Part shown: positions 23,088-35,174 of the stretch, one piece after another
Numbering within the stretch: position 1 is the first letter of the stretch
Layout of the letters: the number at the start of each line of letters is the position of its first letter
NCBI RefSeq assembly: GCF_000321225.1
Contig: NW_004450267.1
Span: 7,362,601 to 7,426,600, forward strand
From: Odobenus rosmarus divergens
Lineage: Eukaryota > Chordata > Mammalia > Carnivora > Odobenidae
Length of the DNA: 64,000 nucleotides
Direction of reading: 5' to 3'
Notes under the pieces: model-generated
Databases searched by the model: none
Told to the model about the DNA's origin: nothing
The model's input: the letters and a program-made list of their open reading frames with translations, nothing else
Made by a program: the position numbers and the translations under genes

Positions 23088-25240
23088 GACCCCAAGACTC
23101 AGAATGAATTTTTTAAAGTGTTTTCTATTCAAGTTTGGGAAAAAAGCAAGAGTCAGATAAACAACTAACCAGAGATTATTGAATGAAGTGCTTAATTGTG
23201 CCTATGTTTTTATATTTCTTTAAATGGTCTGTTCTTTCAAAAATGTTACACAAATGCTATTTAATATGCTTAGCTGTTTAAATGTGATTTGGTGCTTTGA
23301 GATTTTAGATAATGTATATTTGAGTGCAAACGATTGCTAATTTTTTTACTAAGCTAGCTTACAGAAAGTCTGGCATTCCAGATAATGAGGTCATAAAGCA
23401 GACCACGCACAGAGCAGGCACAGCTGCTATCTAAAACACAGGCACTTGAGTACTTCCCTTCTGAGTAAAAGCAAATATCTCAGGACAAAATAACAGTACC
23501 ATACCCCATACTACCTCCTGGGCAAGATGTGGACAACCCCAGACAGATAGGATGCGATGGGCAGCAACTCTATCTTATGCTTGTTTATGCTCCTGATAAC
23601 AACTACCGTGCCACAAAAACATATATAAATATATAATAAGTGTTTTTTAAAATCTGATTTACTCTATATCCTGAGTCATGTGATGAGTTTATAGGCAACT
23701 TGAGTAAAGTATCTACCAGGACCAGAAGGATTCCCGCTAGTCCCCAGGTCTTCTATTTGAGCACAGAGAATCTCAGTAACTTGGACTAGAAATATTGATA
23801 GAGACAGACCCCCTGGTGCATACGGGGCCCCAGACTATCCCCACCTGCCTGTCAGGAGCCTCCCCTGCCAAGCGGTAAGTGGCTCCCTTCCCATTCAGCT
23901 CAGCTTCCAGGTAGACTATTCGAAGAGTGCCATCTGCAGGATGAACTGAGGACCATAAATACTTCATTTCCTTCAAATGACCGTTGATTTGTTTAAAATG
24001 TGTTCAAGAGCTAATAAACACAAAATGTAAGGTCATGGTTTGCTACATTAATTCTTCCCAGATATATTTGATATTTCTACTCTTGTCTTCAATGTCTTTA
24101 CATGATCTCCAAAGTAGAGGTGTATTTGTTCCATGAGTTCACACTGCCCTTGGGCCTCTCCCTGTGCGTAGCCCTTTTCTCTGCTGGAAGGCTTGCTCTT
24201 CCCTGTAGAAGGGCAGCATCCCAGGGGTGCAACAGGTGCAACAGCTCCCTTCCTGCTTTGATTCAAGACAATTTTTTAACTTGAATATAGAGAACGGGTG
24301 CTCAGAATTTCCTTCTCCTATCAGCCTCAGGTCAAAGAACCATAAAATCATGGCATTAAAAGAGATTCTTTCACTGAATCATGACCCACTGTAGTACTGG
24401 TAACAAGTGACCACCGCCCCCAACCTCCTACTTCTCACCATTTGTGATGTCCTTTCCGACTAGATCTCTTAACCAGCAACCCCAAACAACAAGCAACAAG
24501 TTTCCATGCTTTGGCTCTGTAGCATTGATCTCTGACTCAAGAATTGTCCAATCCTGATTAAATCCACTCCTCCCCTCCCAGTGGCCCTCACCTAATTGAG
24601 AACAGAAGCAAGAGAGAGAGAGAGAGAGAGCACGCCCTTTCCTGCCTGGATCATCTCCTTTCTCACCACTTGAGCGTGATGATCACATTGCACAGAACAA
24701 AGCAGATCTGAGGCTGCTGCTAGTCCATCTGCCTTTGCCACAGTCAAGTTGATTTTCCAATGTGGACTACCAATTCCAGGATGCTAGGGAGCTCCACTGC
24801 CCACACCCTTCCCCAGAGTAGGGATGAGAAAACAAAACAGGATTTATTACCAGACTATGAGATTCATCTCTAAAGACCGATTTGCAGGGCAATATGGCAA
24901 CTTCATGGCCCATGCTTACGTGTGCCCTTTGTTGTCCACATCTGTCCCCTTTCCAAGGGGAATACTTCGAAAAGCATAAGCCTTTTAGAAGGCAGAATTC
25001 TTTCTCCTAAGAAAGACATTGTCTTATCTGAAAGCAGGGACAGGGAGAAGTGGATTATAGCAAGAGATTGGGAAGAGTTGTGATATATGTCAAATGGAAT
25101 GGCCACAGCAGCATCTCCTCCCCCGCCGCCCTCAACTCTTGCTCTTTGTTCTGTACTTTTCATGAGCAAACTGGCACTTGGAAATGAATTTTACACTCAG
25201 GTCCTATACTTCAATAAGGAAGGGCAGCATGAAGTTAGGG
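23088..25240. other. Intron sequence, no gene recognised
   Basis: No exon or clear repeat. A GA dinucleotide run lies at 24610-24631. The AT-rich part 23100-23360 is free of known repeats. Confidence 0.45.
24610..24631. repeat. GA microsatellite
   Basis: About ten AG units. Confidence 0.9.
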
Positions 25241-25242
25241 TA

Positions 25243-25420
25243 AAAACATGACTCTGAGGTCAGACAGACTGAGTTTGAATCCTAGCAGAGCCACTGACAA
25301 ACCAAACGATTTGGGCACACTGAAGAATTTTCTGAGCTTTAGCATCATATTCTATAAAACAAAGCTAATACTACCCACCATTCAGGATTGGTGGGAGATA
25401 AAATACATAATGGAACCGCA
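25243..25420 (+). mobile_element. MIR element
   Basis: Sense MIR layout: GACTCTGAGGTCAGACAGACTG, GTTTGAATCCTAGCAGAGCC. Confidence 0.7.
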
Positions 25421-25421
25421 G

Positions 25422-26026
25422 GCTCTCAAAAATGTGTCCATTCTTTCTTTAATATGAATTTAAGTGAATGTGTCTCTGCTACTGATGGAAAGGCACTGTT
25501 CCATGTGAAAGGCTTATCAGGCATCAGCAAGAAGGTAGGGGAGCAATTGGGAGAAGTGGTGTTAGAGTTCAGGTGGCAGCCAGGCTTGCTCGGTTGAAAC
25601 AACGCACAAAACAATAGCTCCCTCAAGGGCCTATAACCAAGGCTGACATTGCCTCTGAGGTTGCAGCAGGAAGGGGGAGAGGGGGGCTGCCTGGCTCAGG
25701 GCTGTGGGTGGCTCTGGGGACGTCCTTTCTGAGTGAGGAAGGGCTGAGCCACAGGATAGCCAAAGGGCAAGAACACCACAGCTATGGGATGGCTCCATTC
25801 CAAGAGACCGCCCCAGATTCCACAACGCCCCCTCTCAGCAGACAGGGAGTCGATGTGGCCCTCTCCAATCCTTTGTCCCCTGACAGATAGCAGAAGCACC
25901 CAGGATGTCTGGACACTCAGATATTTTGGGCCTGTGCTACATCCAGAAGGCTATTTGGCCCATGTCTATATTACATTGGCGTGATCCAGCCCATTCTGCA
26001 GAAGGTCTTTGTATGGATGAGGCTTG
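25422..26026. other. Intron sequence, nothing recognised
   Basis: No exon or repeat can be supported. Moderately GC-rich part at 25640-25860. Confidence 0.4.
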
Positions 26027-26027
26027 C

Positions 26028-26655
26028 TTTTTTGTTCTTGTGATGGTAGTAAAATATACATAATGTAAAACTCTTTAAGTTCAGTGGCATTAAATAAATT
26101 CAAATTGCTGTGCAACCACCACCACCATCTATCTCCAGAACTCTTTATCTTGTAAAGGTGAAACTCTGTACCCATTAAATAATAACTCCCTATTCCCTCC
26201 CTTGCCCCAGCCCCTGGCAACCATCATTCGACTTTCTGTCCTATGAATGGGACTACTCTTGGTCTTCATATAAGTAGACTCCTATTTGTCCTTTCAAAAC
26301 TGACTTATTTCACATAGCATAACGTCTTCAAGATTCATCCATATTGTAGCATGTCGTCAGATTTCCTTCCTTTTTGAGGTCAAATAATATTCCATTGTTT
26401 GTATAGACCCCATTTTCTTTATCCTTTCATCTGGACACTTGTGTTGCTCCCATCTTTTGGCTATTGTGAATAATGCTGCTATGAACATGAGTATACAAGA
26501 ATCTTTTCACATCCCAGCTTTTAATTCTTTTGAGTATATATGTAGAAGTAGGATTGCTGAATCATATGGTAATTCTATGTTTAATTTTTTGAGGAATTGC
26601 CATACAATGACTCCATCACTTTACATTCCCACCAACTGTGCACAAAGATTCTATA
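26028..26655 (-). mobile_element. Old L1 (L1M-type) 3' portion
   Basis: The complement reads as L1: CCTGGCAACCATCATTC, GACTTATTTCACATAGCATAA, AATATTCCATTGTTTGTATAG, ATTGTGAATAATGCTGCTATG and CCCACCAACTGTGC. Confidence 0.85.
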
Positions 26656-26656
26656 T

Positions 26657-27780
26657 GAGGCTTTCTTTATTGCATAGGTTGGGTCTAATCCATCTGTATT
26701 CCCAGCTTGAGGTCACTAGTGACTCAGTCTTTCTGGCATCTGCCAGGCCTCTCACTTCCCAGCATCTACTTGCAGCTTCCTTAGAGATGTAGTTTGCTCC
26801 CACCACTTTCTTGTCCTCTAGCAGATTCCTTTGGTTTTTGACAGGGGCTCACCTTTGACATCCACAGCTCACCCACACTTCTGTCTGGGGCTGGTAGCAC
26901 TCTGCATGATGCCCAGGGTGACACCCACCCTGAGGACTGCCCACATAGTGGGATGGGAGCCAGGCCTGGTTAGAGCTGCGGCAAACACTAGCTTTGTCAT
27001 CCTGCCTCCTGCCCCATACTGATCGCCCCGCAGATGCCCCTACCCTGCTTCATTCCTAGGTCTTAGTTTCCACTGAAACTGATCATGTCTGACAATATAA
27101 ATGGACAGAGTAGTATTTCATCTTAAGGATGAAGATGTTCAGGATCCATTAGAGAACTCCCCAAAAGAGAAATATAAGAGAGTTTGGATAAAATTGGGGG
27201 GTTGCAGGCTCAGAACAAAAAACCCTCTTATACCCCTCCACCATGAAGTCAAATGGTCAAGGTCTCTCACGGCACCTTTGTGTAATTAGATTAAAATGCC
27301 CTTTTGGGATCAGGTATAGAGCTCAGGTAAAAGACCGAATATTACGCCATATTCTCCGGGCACAGTCAGCCTTATGGATACATGATGTGGTGAACAGGTA
27401 CCGTCTCCTCCTCCAGGTCCTGGAAGACACACAGCTCTGCAAGCAGAGCTAATGCTGATTTTCAGCTCCCACTTGCCCCTGGTGATAACTATAAGCAGTA
27501 GTTCTGGGCTGTTGATGTTTCTAACATCCATTCCTTCTGCCATTACCACCTTGTGGACAAGGCATTTACTGATCAGGCCGGCAGGAAGATTTTCTCTGAA
27601 GACCATAAACTAAAGGTCTATTTATCACTCACCTAGTGATCCAAGAGCAGACAAGGGTTTCCTTGCATCAGGCAGGAAGGCAACCCAGAAACCACTGGAC
27701 TATCAACCCCAATACCAAAGCCATGGCCCTGGCTTCCCTCACCCAATTCCACACATACACAACCACACAGAGCGTCTCAC
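26657..27780. other. Intron sequence adjoining exon D donor
   Basis: I see no further exon. The 100 bases below the donor (27680-27780) are ordinary CA-rich intron. Confidence 0.5.
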
Positions 27781-27903
27781 CTGAGCCACCTCTTCAAAGT
27801 CATCGTGCCTCTTCTGCAGGGCCCGGGCTCGATGCAGCGACTTTCCAACCCCAGTGTGTTTGCTGAGAAAGGCCTCACCGTGGTTTTCAATCCAGTCCAA
27901 CAC
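27781..27903 (-). CDS. KALRN: Kalirin internal exon D, spectrin-repeat region (41 codons)
   Basis: This 123-base, phase 0-0 exon encodes 41 residues, from VLDWIENHGEAF to DDFEEVAQ. The acceptor is CTTCCCTGACCAG| above 27903 and the donor is CAG|GTGAGA at 27781/27780. The sequence continues exon C's helix (FQQDVQQ then VLDWIENHGEAFL, the usual first-helix signature of a spectrin repeat). It goes on to GVGKSLHRARALQKRHDDF, the second helix. This part is nearly identical between kalirin and TRIO. RHDDF rather than RHEDF is the kalirin form as I remember it. The exon is separated from exon C by a 15,038-base intron. The next coding exon, expected to begin NTYTNADKLL in this family, was not seen down to position 1, so the following intron must be at least 27.8 kb. 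Confidence 0.9.
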
Positions 27904-29049
27904 CTGGTCAGGGAAGGAGGACAGAAATAATGACTCCCTGGCAGAAGGAAAGCCATGTGACAATATGAGCCACCGCCAGCGTCCTAGAGTTCCCATCCCC
28001 ATCAGAAAGCAGCAGTCCAGCTGGACATGTTCAGCCCACCGTGGATCCAGGGATTTCACTACTGTCACTGGTCACGTAACAGTCCACCCTGAACTAAAGT
28101 CAGCTCATCTTTGATCGCCAGGATAGCCCCTTGTTACATTTCAGCTTTCCCAGCCTTAATTAGTCCATTATTTTAAACAAGCTACACAGACCATCAGGCA
28201 CAGTTTAAGCCCCTCACTACTTTTACTCCACCCACATAAAGTCAGGCACACTGGTGGAAAATTCGGCAGCATCAGGTCAAGGTGATTCCTTGGCCCTCAC
28301 GGCCTAGTCATCCCTCACTGCCCCATAAAAGTACTCATAGCAGAGGCAACTAATCATGGGGCCCCTGCCTCCACGCGCTCCTGGGACTCCCTTCCTGATC
28401 TTGAGAGGAAAGTCGGCACTGGTTAGTCCCTACCTGGCTGCCCCAGAGAGTGATCACCAGGACAACTGTCCTCTGTGGCTTCCTTCCATCCCTCTCCTCC
28501 GATCAGCACCAACCTCCCAACCAAATAAATCAAGGTCTTTACGTCCTAAGGCCTTTAGTATCTATGATTCTCTTTGGGGAAGAAGTGGAGACCCCATGTT
28601 TTTCTAGGCTGAAGATCTAGTGATTTGGCCTCGGGACATTTTCCTTGGTATTCAGAGAAGCCGGAACAGACATAGAGGGATGAGAAGGGGATGCTAAGAA
28701 GGTGAGAAAATAGGAGGGGCACTGGACAGGGGAAGCCCTGAAGTGGAGGGAGGATGAAAGCCTTTAACATCTATGTTGCATTCATGCCGATGGCCTAACA
28801 AACACATGGGGTGCCTCCCAGGGAGAAGGGAAGCAGTTCACCTCCTGGTCTCTGAAGAGTTGGTGCTCAATAAAGCAGCTGGCCACAATCAAATCAGAGG
28901 GTACAGCCACACACCTGTTCGAGATCCTGCCAAGACAACGGAGCTCACTCTATTCTGGCTATTCTGGACTTAACCTGAACACCTGGTTAATGATGTACTA
29001 GCCTTCTCGGGTTCTAGAGGACTTTCTGGAAAAATGATTTAGATGAACT
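27904..29049. other. Intron sequence between exons C and D
   Basis: It begins, on the gene strand, with the pyrimidine tract of exon D's acceptor (27904-27925). No other exon or repeat is supported. Confidence 0.5.
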
Positions 29050-29060
29050 GGGCCTGTTTA

Positions 29061-29273
29061 TTTATTTTTTTAAAGATTTTATTTACTCATTTGAGACACA
29101 GAGATACAGAGAGAGAGAGAGAGAGAGCAGGAGCAGGAGGAGAGGCAGAGGGAGAAGGAGAAGTAGGCTCCCTGCTGAGCCAGGAGCCTGATGTAGAGCT
29201 CCATTCCAGGACCCTGGGATCATGACCTGACCTGAAGACAGACGCTTAACCATCTGAGCCACCCAGGCGCCCC
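29061..29273 (-). mobile_element. Carnivoran tRNA-derived SINE
   Basis: AAAGATTTTATTTACTCATTTGAG, GA repeat, and end GAGCCACCCAGGCGCCCC. Perfect 11-base duplication GGGCCTGTTTA at 29050-29060 and 29274-29284. Confidence 0.94.
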
Positions 29274-29298
29274 GGGCCTGTTTAAAAAGGATGTTTTA

Positions 29299-29452
29299 AA
29301 AGGTGGCTCGGTCAGTTAAGTGCCTGCCTTCGGCTCAGGTCATGATCTTGGGATCGTGGGAGTCTGCTTCTCCTCTCCCTCTGCCCCTCTCCCCGCTCTT
29401 GCACGTACATGTTCTCTCTCTCAAATAAATAAATTCTTAAAAATAAATAAAT
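29299..29452 (+). mobile_element. Carnivoran tRNA-derived SINE, internally shortened
   Basis: Starts within the head (GGTGGCTCGGTCAGTTAAG), lacks part of the tRNA-unrelated body, and ends in AAATAAATAAATAAA. The duplication AAAAGGATGTTTTA (29285-29298) and its copy at 29453-29466 differ by one base. It lies 26 bases from the preceding, oppositely oriented SINE. Confidence 0.9.
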
Positions 29453-29469
29453 AAAAGGATGCTTTAGTC

Positions 29470-31540
29470 CATTCCTCTGTTACTTCTATGGACTGCCCTG
29501 TGGCAAGCAGACAAACTAAATCATTCCATTGACTACAGGCATGGGAGTTCTGGCTCCCAAGAATCTAGCCTTTGGCTTCATTTCCTTTAACATTTGAAAT
29601 AAATTACACCTCAATTGTGCAAAGTATGGAAGCCTTCCAAGTCTTCAGTGACACTACCACAAAGCCCACAACAAGATTGGTATTGGGTCAGAGAAATGTA
29701 CATATGAATATAAAAATGAGATTTAACAAACATCCACTTAACAAAACTGGAATGTAAGATAATTGCCCATTAAAAAGGAGAAAAGAAAGGCTTCTTAGAA
29801 AATGACTATATAAACATTGGGTGTAGAGATTTAACTATTTTATGTAACAAGTTCTTGCAATATATGTTTTTAATATTCCAGAGGCATGTCTATGAAAAGA
29901 AATTGCAGTAGTAAATGAACTGGATTTTTACCTTTTGCAAACACTGAAAGGCAGCACTGAAAGGAATTCCAAATGTTCCTTTCTTAGAAGAAATAAGAGC
30001 CCACAACTCTCTAGAATTATGTATGGGGAAATTTCAACAACAACAAAAATCAGGAGAGTGCATTTTTACTTGACCTGATGCAACGTGATCCCACAATTTT
30101 CTATTGTAAAGAGGATGATGAGCATCAGAATGCAAGGTCAGAGATAAATATTTCTTGTCACAAAGTTTTCCATGGATTGTGCAGTTTTGTAATTTTTACG
30201 CATATTTAAACTTATATTAATCCCATGAAGTGAAGCTTATGGATAATTTTGATAATTTTTATATACAAAAGAGCTGTCTTGTGGCTTTTCAAGAATGCAA
30301 GACTTTCAGATTACAATTTTTTTTTTTTTTTATTTAGTTGTGAGCAGTTAAGTGTGACCTGCTTGCCTGGTAATGTTTTAATGAGTTTATTTTATTTCAT
30401 TTCATTTTGTATCTCTAGCTTTAATAAAATTTGTTATGCTAAAACAAATTGGTTTAAGAGGAAAGCTTTCCATCTACTAGTTCGCAAATGGTTAGCTTTT
30501 ATACTCCCTGGGGGTAATTTCACAACTTGTAAACTTCTCTTAAAAAGCAATTTGTGTTCTCTTTAAGTTCTTTTGCTTTCTTTAAAATGTCAATTCATTG
30601 TCAGTTAATGACACTTAAGTTGACTTAATTAGTTCTACCTTAACCTCTTAAAAATCTGTTATTCATATTCACTGGGCTTTTATTAGTTTAAACATAACTT
30701 TGATTGCTCTGTGATGTTATATTGTCTCCATTTAGTCCAGCTTCTGTCATCAGAACCGAAGCTGTGGGGAACCCATGAACAACCTCAGTGAAGATGCAGA
30801 GACTGCGCGGAAATCAATTTAACAAATAAAAAGGCAAATGATTTAGGATGTGAACAAAATTACTTTAATAATCCATAGAGACTGAAGAAGTACCTGAGGA
30901 TAGAGAAACATAATCACAATACGAGGTATTGTTTAAAATGCTGATTTCTGCCCATTTTGTTTCAGACAGTTCATTTAGGGTCAACCTTATTTGACACACA
31001 TTTAGACCCCATGCTCTCTTGACTCTGAGTCCATGTCCCCCAATTCTGGGAGGACAATCTACCTTCTCCCCTAGACTGCACAGCAGAGAAATGTGCTTTC
31101 TGAGCAGACACCAACAGTGCCTGAAAATTACATGACACCCCGTAAATTAATGTGCAGCATCAGAAAGCTGGATATCCCACAGCTTCTGGTGCATCCCAGA
31201 CCCGGGACATCACTGGTTGAAGAATAAATTGCATTTCTAGCCAAATCCCTGGAACCCTACTGAAGCATATGCACCCATCAAGGTACCCCTCAGTAGCTAT
31301 CCTTGTTTAACTTCTCTCATCTACAAAATTTTATTTAAAATAATCAATTATTAATTTTAGTCAAGACAGTACAGGATGAGAGTTAATAATACCTATTAAT
31401 GGCTTTGAATTGGTTTTTGACTGTTTCCAACGTAGAAGGTTTTATTTTTTAGCTTTTGCCTGTGGGTTCTTCAGGGAGCATTGGAAGCACACGCAGGATG
31501 TGAATATCGCTGGATTCAAACAGATACTTACTAGTCCTAT
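29470..31540. other. AT-rich, repeat-free block; candidate conserved noncoding sequence
   Basis: About 2 kb with no recognised transposon in a window otherwise crowded with them. It is rich in homeobox-like cores (TTAATTAG, TAATGA, TTAATTA) at 30240-30660. The reading frames are meaningless. I infer possible regulatory conservation only from the absence of repeats and base composition. Confidence 0.35.
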
Positions 31541-32090
31541 TGTGCCCTAGTGCTGGGCACTAGAACAGCCCAGGATGCAGTATTAAACAAGGGAAGCAGG
31601 GCCCTGACTCTGGGAACTCAGTCTATGTCAGGGAACAGGCACCGGACAGGAGATCACACAATTATTTGTGATCACACATTAATTGCAACGGTGGGAGTGC
31701 CAACAGTTAGGGAAGGCCTCTCTGAAGAAGTGAGGTACAGCTGAGCGCTGAGGGAGAGTAGGACTTAACCAAGCTAGGAAGGAAAAATACAAGCATGGCC
31801 TGAGTAGGGGGTAAGCAGGTAATGAGTCCAGAGAGGCAGGAACCAGACATACTGAGCCCCGGTGTGCCCAGTCAGATTCCAGGGCTCGTCCTAAGAGCCA
31901 CGGAAGGGCTGACCTGCATTTGAAAGTTACTACTTTTGCTTGGTGGAGAATCGGAGGAAAGCAAGAGTAGAGGTGGGGAAACAGGATATTATTGCAGAAA
32001 TCCTGACAAGAGGTGATGGTGGCTCAGAGGAGCCCAATGGCAGTGGCCGTGGAAAGACAGGTATGAGTAATATTAGGGAGACAGAATGGC
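31540..32090 (-). mobile_element. L2 LINE fragment
   Basis: Complement of L2: GTGCTGGGCACTAGAACAGC, AGGGAAGGCCTCTCTGAAGA, GATATTATTGCAGAAATCC and GGCAGTGGCCGTGGAAAGA share order with the 59680-60490 copy. Confidence 0.65.
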
Positions 32091-32094
32091 CAGG

Positions 32095-32503
32095 ATTTGG
32101 TGGTTAGGTGTGGGGGCAACAGAGGTGCAGGTAGAGGGCTGACCCCCTGGGGCATGGCTTGAATAACCGTGTGGGAGAAGGATCTGGTCACTGGTGCAGA
32201 AGCAAATGAGTTATGAGGGACAGCACAGAGATAACAGATTTTTCTTGTTTTCTTTCCATTTTCATATTCATGCTCTGGTTCTGATAAATGACAGGTATGC
32301 CTGTCAACTTGAGTGGGAAGTAGCACCCAATGATAGTTGTCAATCTGATTCTGGCAAGATGTGCCCTTAGTTTCAAAGGAGCAATTTTATACACTCAGGT
32401 TTAAAAATAAGTTATAAGTGGTTAATATAGTTGGATCCTAAAATTAACAAATTAGGGACACCAAATCCATTTGAAAAACACAAACTTTGGCTTAAATGGA
32501 ATT
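32095..32503. other. Intron sequence, nothing recognised
   Basis: No exon or repeat family is supported. Confidence 0.4.
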
Positions 32504-32518
32504 AACCGGTACATTCTT

Positions 32519-32578
32519 TTTTTTTTTTTTAACATCTTTCAGTATTTATTTATTTATTTTTTTATTATGTTAATCACC
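32519..32578 (-). mobile_element. Minimal L1 insertion (about 60 bases)
   Basis: Poly-T plus TTTATTATGTTAATCACC, the last bases of an arctoid-type L1. The 15-base duplications AACCGGTACATTCTT (32504-32518) and AACCTGTACATTCTT (32579-32593) differ by one base. Confidence 0.85.
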
Positions 32579-32799
32579 AACCTGTACATTCTTGAAGCGG
32601 CATTTCACCGCGACATAGTTTTTGAGGGGCCCCTTAACTGGACATGCAAAGTCCTCTGTGGCCATCCCACCCCCTCTCAACCCCATCTCCAATGAGTCCC
32701 TGCCTCACCCCCGAATCCCCCCCAAAACTGTTTTTGTTTCCTGAGTTCTGCTCTCACTACTTTTAACTTCAATTGAAATGTCCATACCCTTCCTTCTCC

Positions 32800-33300
32800 C
32801 TGTCTCCGCCTCCCGGCCTCCTTCCTACTCATCCTTTAAGCACCATCTCAAAATCACTAGTTCTGGAAAGACTTCTCTTTAATAACCCATCCAGGATGGG
32901 GGTGGTGTCACTCTTCCCTGATTCTGTTCAAACCACAATTACTGCCTCCAGGCCTGTCTCTCCCACGAGACCCTGACCTCCTTGTGATTCCCAGACTCAA
33001 AGCACAGCGGGGTTTGTTGCAACATGTTGAACGGCTCTCAACCGCCTCTCATCCCCACCACACGGCTTCGGGGTGAATATGTCAGCTCCACGCTCTCCTT
33101 CTTCACTCTGGCATCTGCACCCAGAGGTCTCCCCTTGTGTGTGTGTCTCCACCGTCTCCACTGCCCCACCCGGCAGGTGGTTAGCTCCCGAGCTCAAGGA
33201 GTGTGGGGTTTTCACCGCTGTACCCTATCCTTCCACCATCGTCCCATCCCCAGCATCCCTGCCAGCATGGCACGTGCAAGAGATACCCAGTGAATGCTTA
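32800..33300 (+). mobile_element. L2 LINE 3' fragment(s)
   Basis: Sense L2-like order: CATCCTTTAAGCACCATCTC, GGAAAGACTTCTCTTTAATAACC, and later AGCTCAAGGAGTGTGGGG and CAGTGAATGCTTA. Diverged. Confidence 0.5.
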
Positions 33301-33301
33301 T

Positions 33302-34255
33302 AGCCATGAGCTGTCAAGTGCAAATTTGGCTGAGGTGCCTGTCCCACCGTCTTGAGAGAAGCTGGGCCACCTCATTCAGGAAGAGACCAGATCTGTGCCC
33401 TGCCTTTGGGAACAAAAACCCAGGACTTCTGGCCACTACAGCAGGGAGGCAGTTTTAAAAACAACTTGTAAAGCTCTTCCTCCTTTCTCATGCCCCAACT
33501 GTTCAACCAGAAACTAGTCCTTTTCCAGAACAGTCTTTTCCAAGAGAGAAGCTCACATCCTGAACCGGATGCGGGAGCCAATCTAACAGCCATTTTACAT
33601 AATTCCCTAATCACCCCCTTTCTTCCTCATCTAATTGTGTTTATTCCAACGAGCACACAGCCAAGGCAGGGTGCTTTTCAGGGTAGGAGACAGTCCTTTC
33701 TAGCTGCTAAGGGGAAGAGAAAAAGTCCTTTTGAAGAGAACTACTGATATTTTTTCTGAACAGTGGCCATGAATGCAACTGAGTTAATGGGAGAAAATCG
33801 AGGGCCTAGTGGCTTGCTGTCCCAGGGCTCTTCTAACGTGACAGAATCTTAGGGTTAGAGGAAACCCACAGGGTCATGCAGACCAATACAGGAGGCCCCT
33901 GCACTTAGAGATATCCACCTTTGAAGTTTTAAGTTCATATCTAAGCTCTACCTACATATAAAAGTGTTTTGGGCTCCAAAAGCATCCATAAAATGTGGCA
34001 CCATCATGATCAGCATAACTTATAGACACCATCCTTGGGATCAAGAGGAACCTGGGCTCTGGTCCCAGGTCTGCCCTTAACCAGCCGTGACCCAGCTGGG
34101 TGCGCACCTTCGCCTCTCTGGACCTCACTGCCTCAAATGAAAACACCGGATCAGACCATCTCCCTAAGTCTTCCTCAACTGAAATATTTCATTATTTTTT
34201 TTATATGGAGAGTATAGCAGCTCCCCTCCTCAGACAAAGAGATTATTGTCTGTGG
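33302..34255. other. Intron sequence with a weak MIR-like part
   Basis: Mostly unrecognised. 34040-34190 has a MIR-like order (GGTCCCAGGTCTGCCCTTAACC, CTCTCTGGACCTCACTGCC). Confidence 0.4.
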
Positions 34256-34259
34256 AGGG

Positions 34260-34480
34260 TTTGCTCTTTGTTAAGCACTAGGCCAGGGCAATTGGCTCAT
34301 CACCTCATCTGTTTTATCTCACCCCACTGCTTAGCTGCAAGCCTGAGAGTCTTTCTTATTAGCCCTTTCTCGTACACTGTCTCCACCACAACCATAAGCC
34401 ACCATCTTTCCTCCTGCGCCCTGCAGCCCTCTAAGTGGTCTTCCTCCTTAGACTCATGACACTCCCATCCACTCATTAGC
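34260..34480. mobile_element. MIR remnant followed by start of L2
   Basis: 34262-34330 looks like MIR complement (TTAAGCACTAGGCCAGGGC). From about 34340, L2 sense sequence begins (CCTCTAAGTGGTCTTCCTCC). Confidence 0.45.
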
Positions 34481-34490
34481 TGGAAATAGT

Positions 34491-34693
34491 TCTTTTTTTT
34501 TTTTAATTTTTTTAAAAAAGATTTATTATTTTATTTATTAGAGAGAGAGTGAGCATGAGCAGGGAGAGGGGCAGAGGGTGGAGGAGAAGCAGACTCCCTG
34601 CTGATTGCAGAGCCCGAAGCAGGGCTGGATCCTAGGACCCTGGGATTATGATCTGAGAGGAAGGCAGACACTTAACTGCCACTCAGGCGCCCC
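34491..34693 (-). mobile_element. Carnivoran tRNA-derived SINE
   Basis: Poly-T, AAAAAGATTTATTATTTTATTT, GA middle, and GCCACTCAGGCGCCCC end with a short deletion in the head. No clear target duplication. It splits an L2. Confidence 0.88.
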
Positions 34694-35172
34694 AACCAGA
34701 CCTATTTCTTTAAACATAAATCAATTCAAGACATTCCCTTTACTAAAAACTCTACCATTGTTTCCTACCACACTTAGAAAATCTAAATGCTCTTCATAGC
34801 TTATAAGGTCTGCTTGGATCTGAACCCTTTTCTTCAAACTTCTTACCCTTTTGTCCTGCTCTCTAGTCAGTGGCCACTTTGGCCATTCACCCATTTTTGG
34901 GAATGCCCCCAGCTCATTCTGGTGTCAAGGACTTTGTAGATCGCATTTCACATGCCTGGAACCTCTTCTTAAACACAACCCCTGGCTTATTCATTCAGCT
35001 TTCTGCTCATACATCACTAGCTATCACCATATGACATATGACACATTTATGTGTTTGTGGTGGTGTTTTCTCTCTACCTCCTGAACGTAAGTAAGCTCCA
35101 CGTAGGCAGGGGCTTTGTTGGTTCACAGCTGGGCTCTCAGAGAGCATTCGCTGAAGAGATGAGTGAATGAAC
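34694..35172 (+). mobile_element. L2 LINE 3' end
   Basis: Continues the L2 from the other side of the SINE: ATTCCCTTTACTAAAAACTCTACC, GCATTTCACATGCCTGGAACC, CACGTAGGCAGGGGCTTTG and AGAGATGAGTGAATGAA. Confidence 0.65.
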
Positions 35173-35174
35173 TC

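Noticed and set aside
1..27780. The following kalirin exon (expected to start NTYTNADK)
   Set aside because: Not found by eye. It is probably beyond the left edge.
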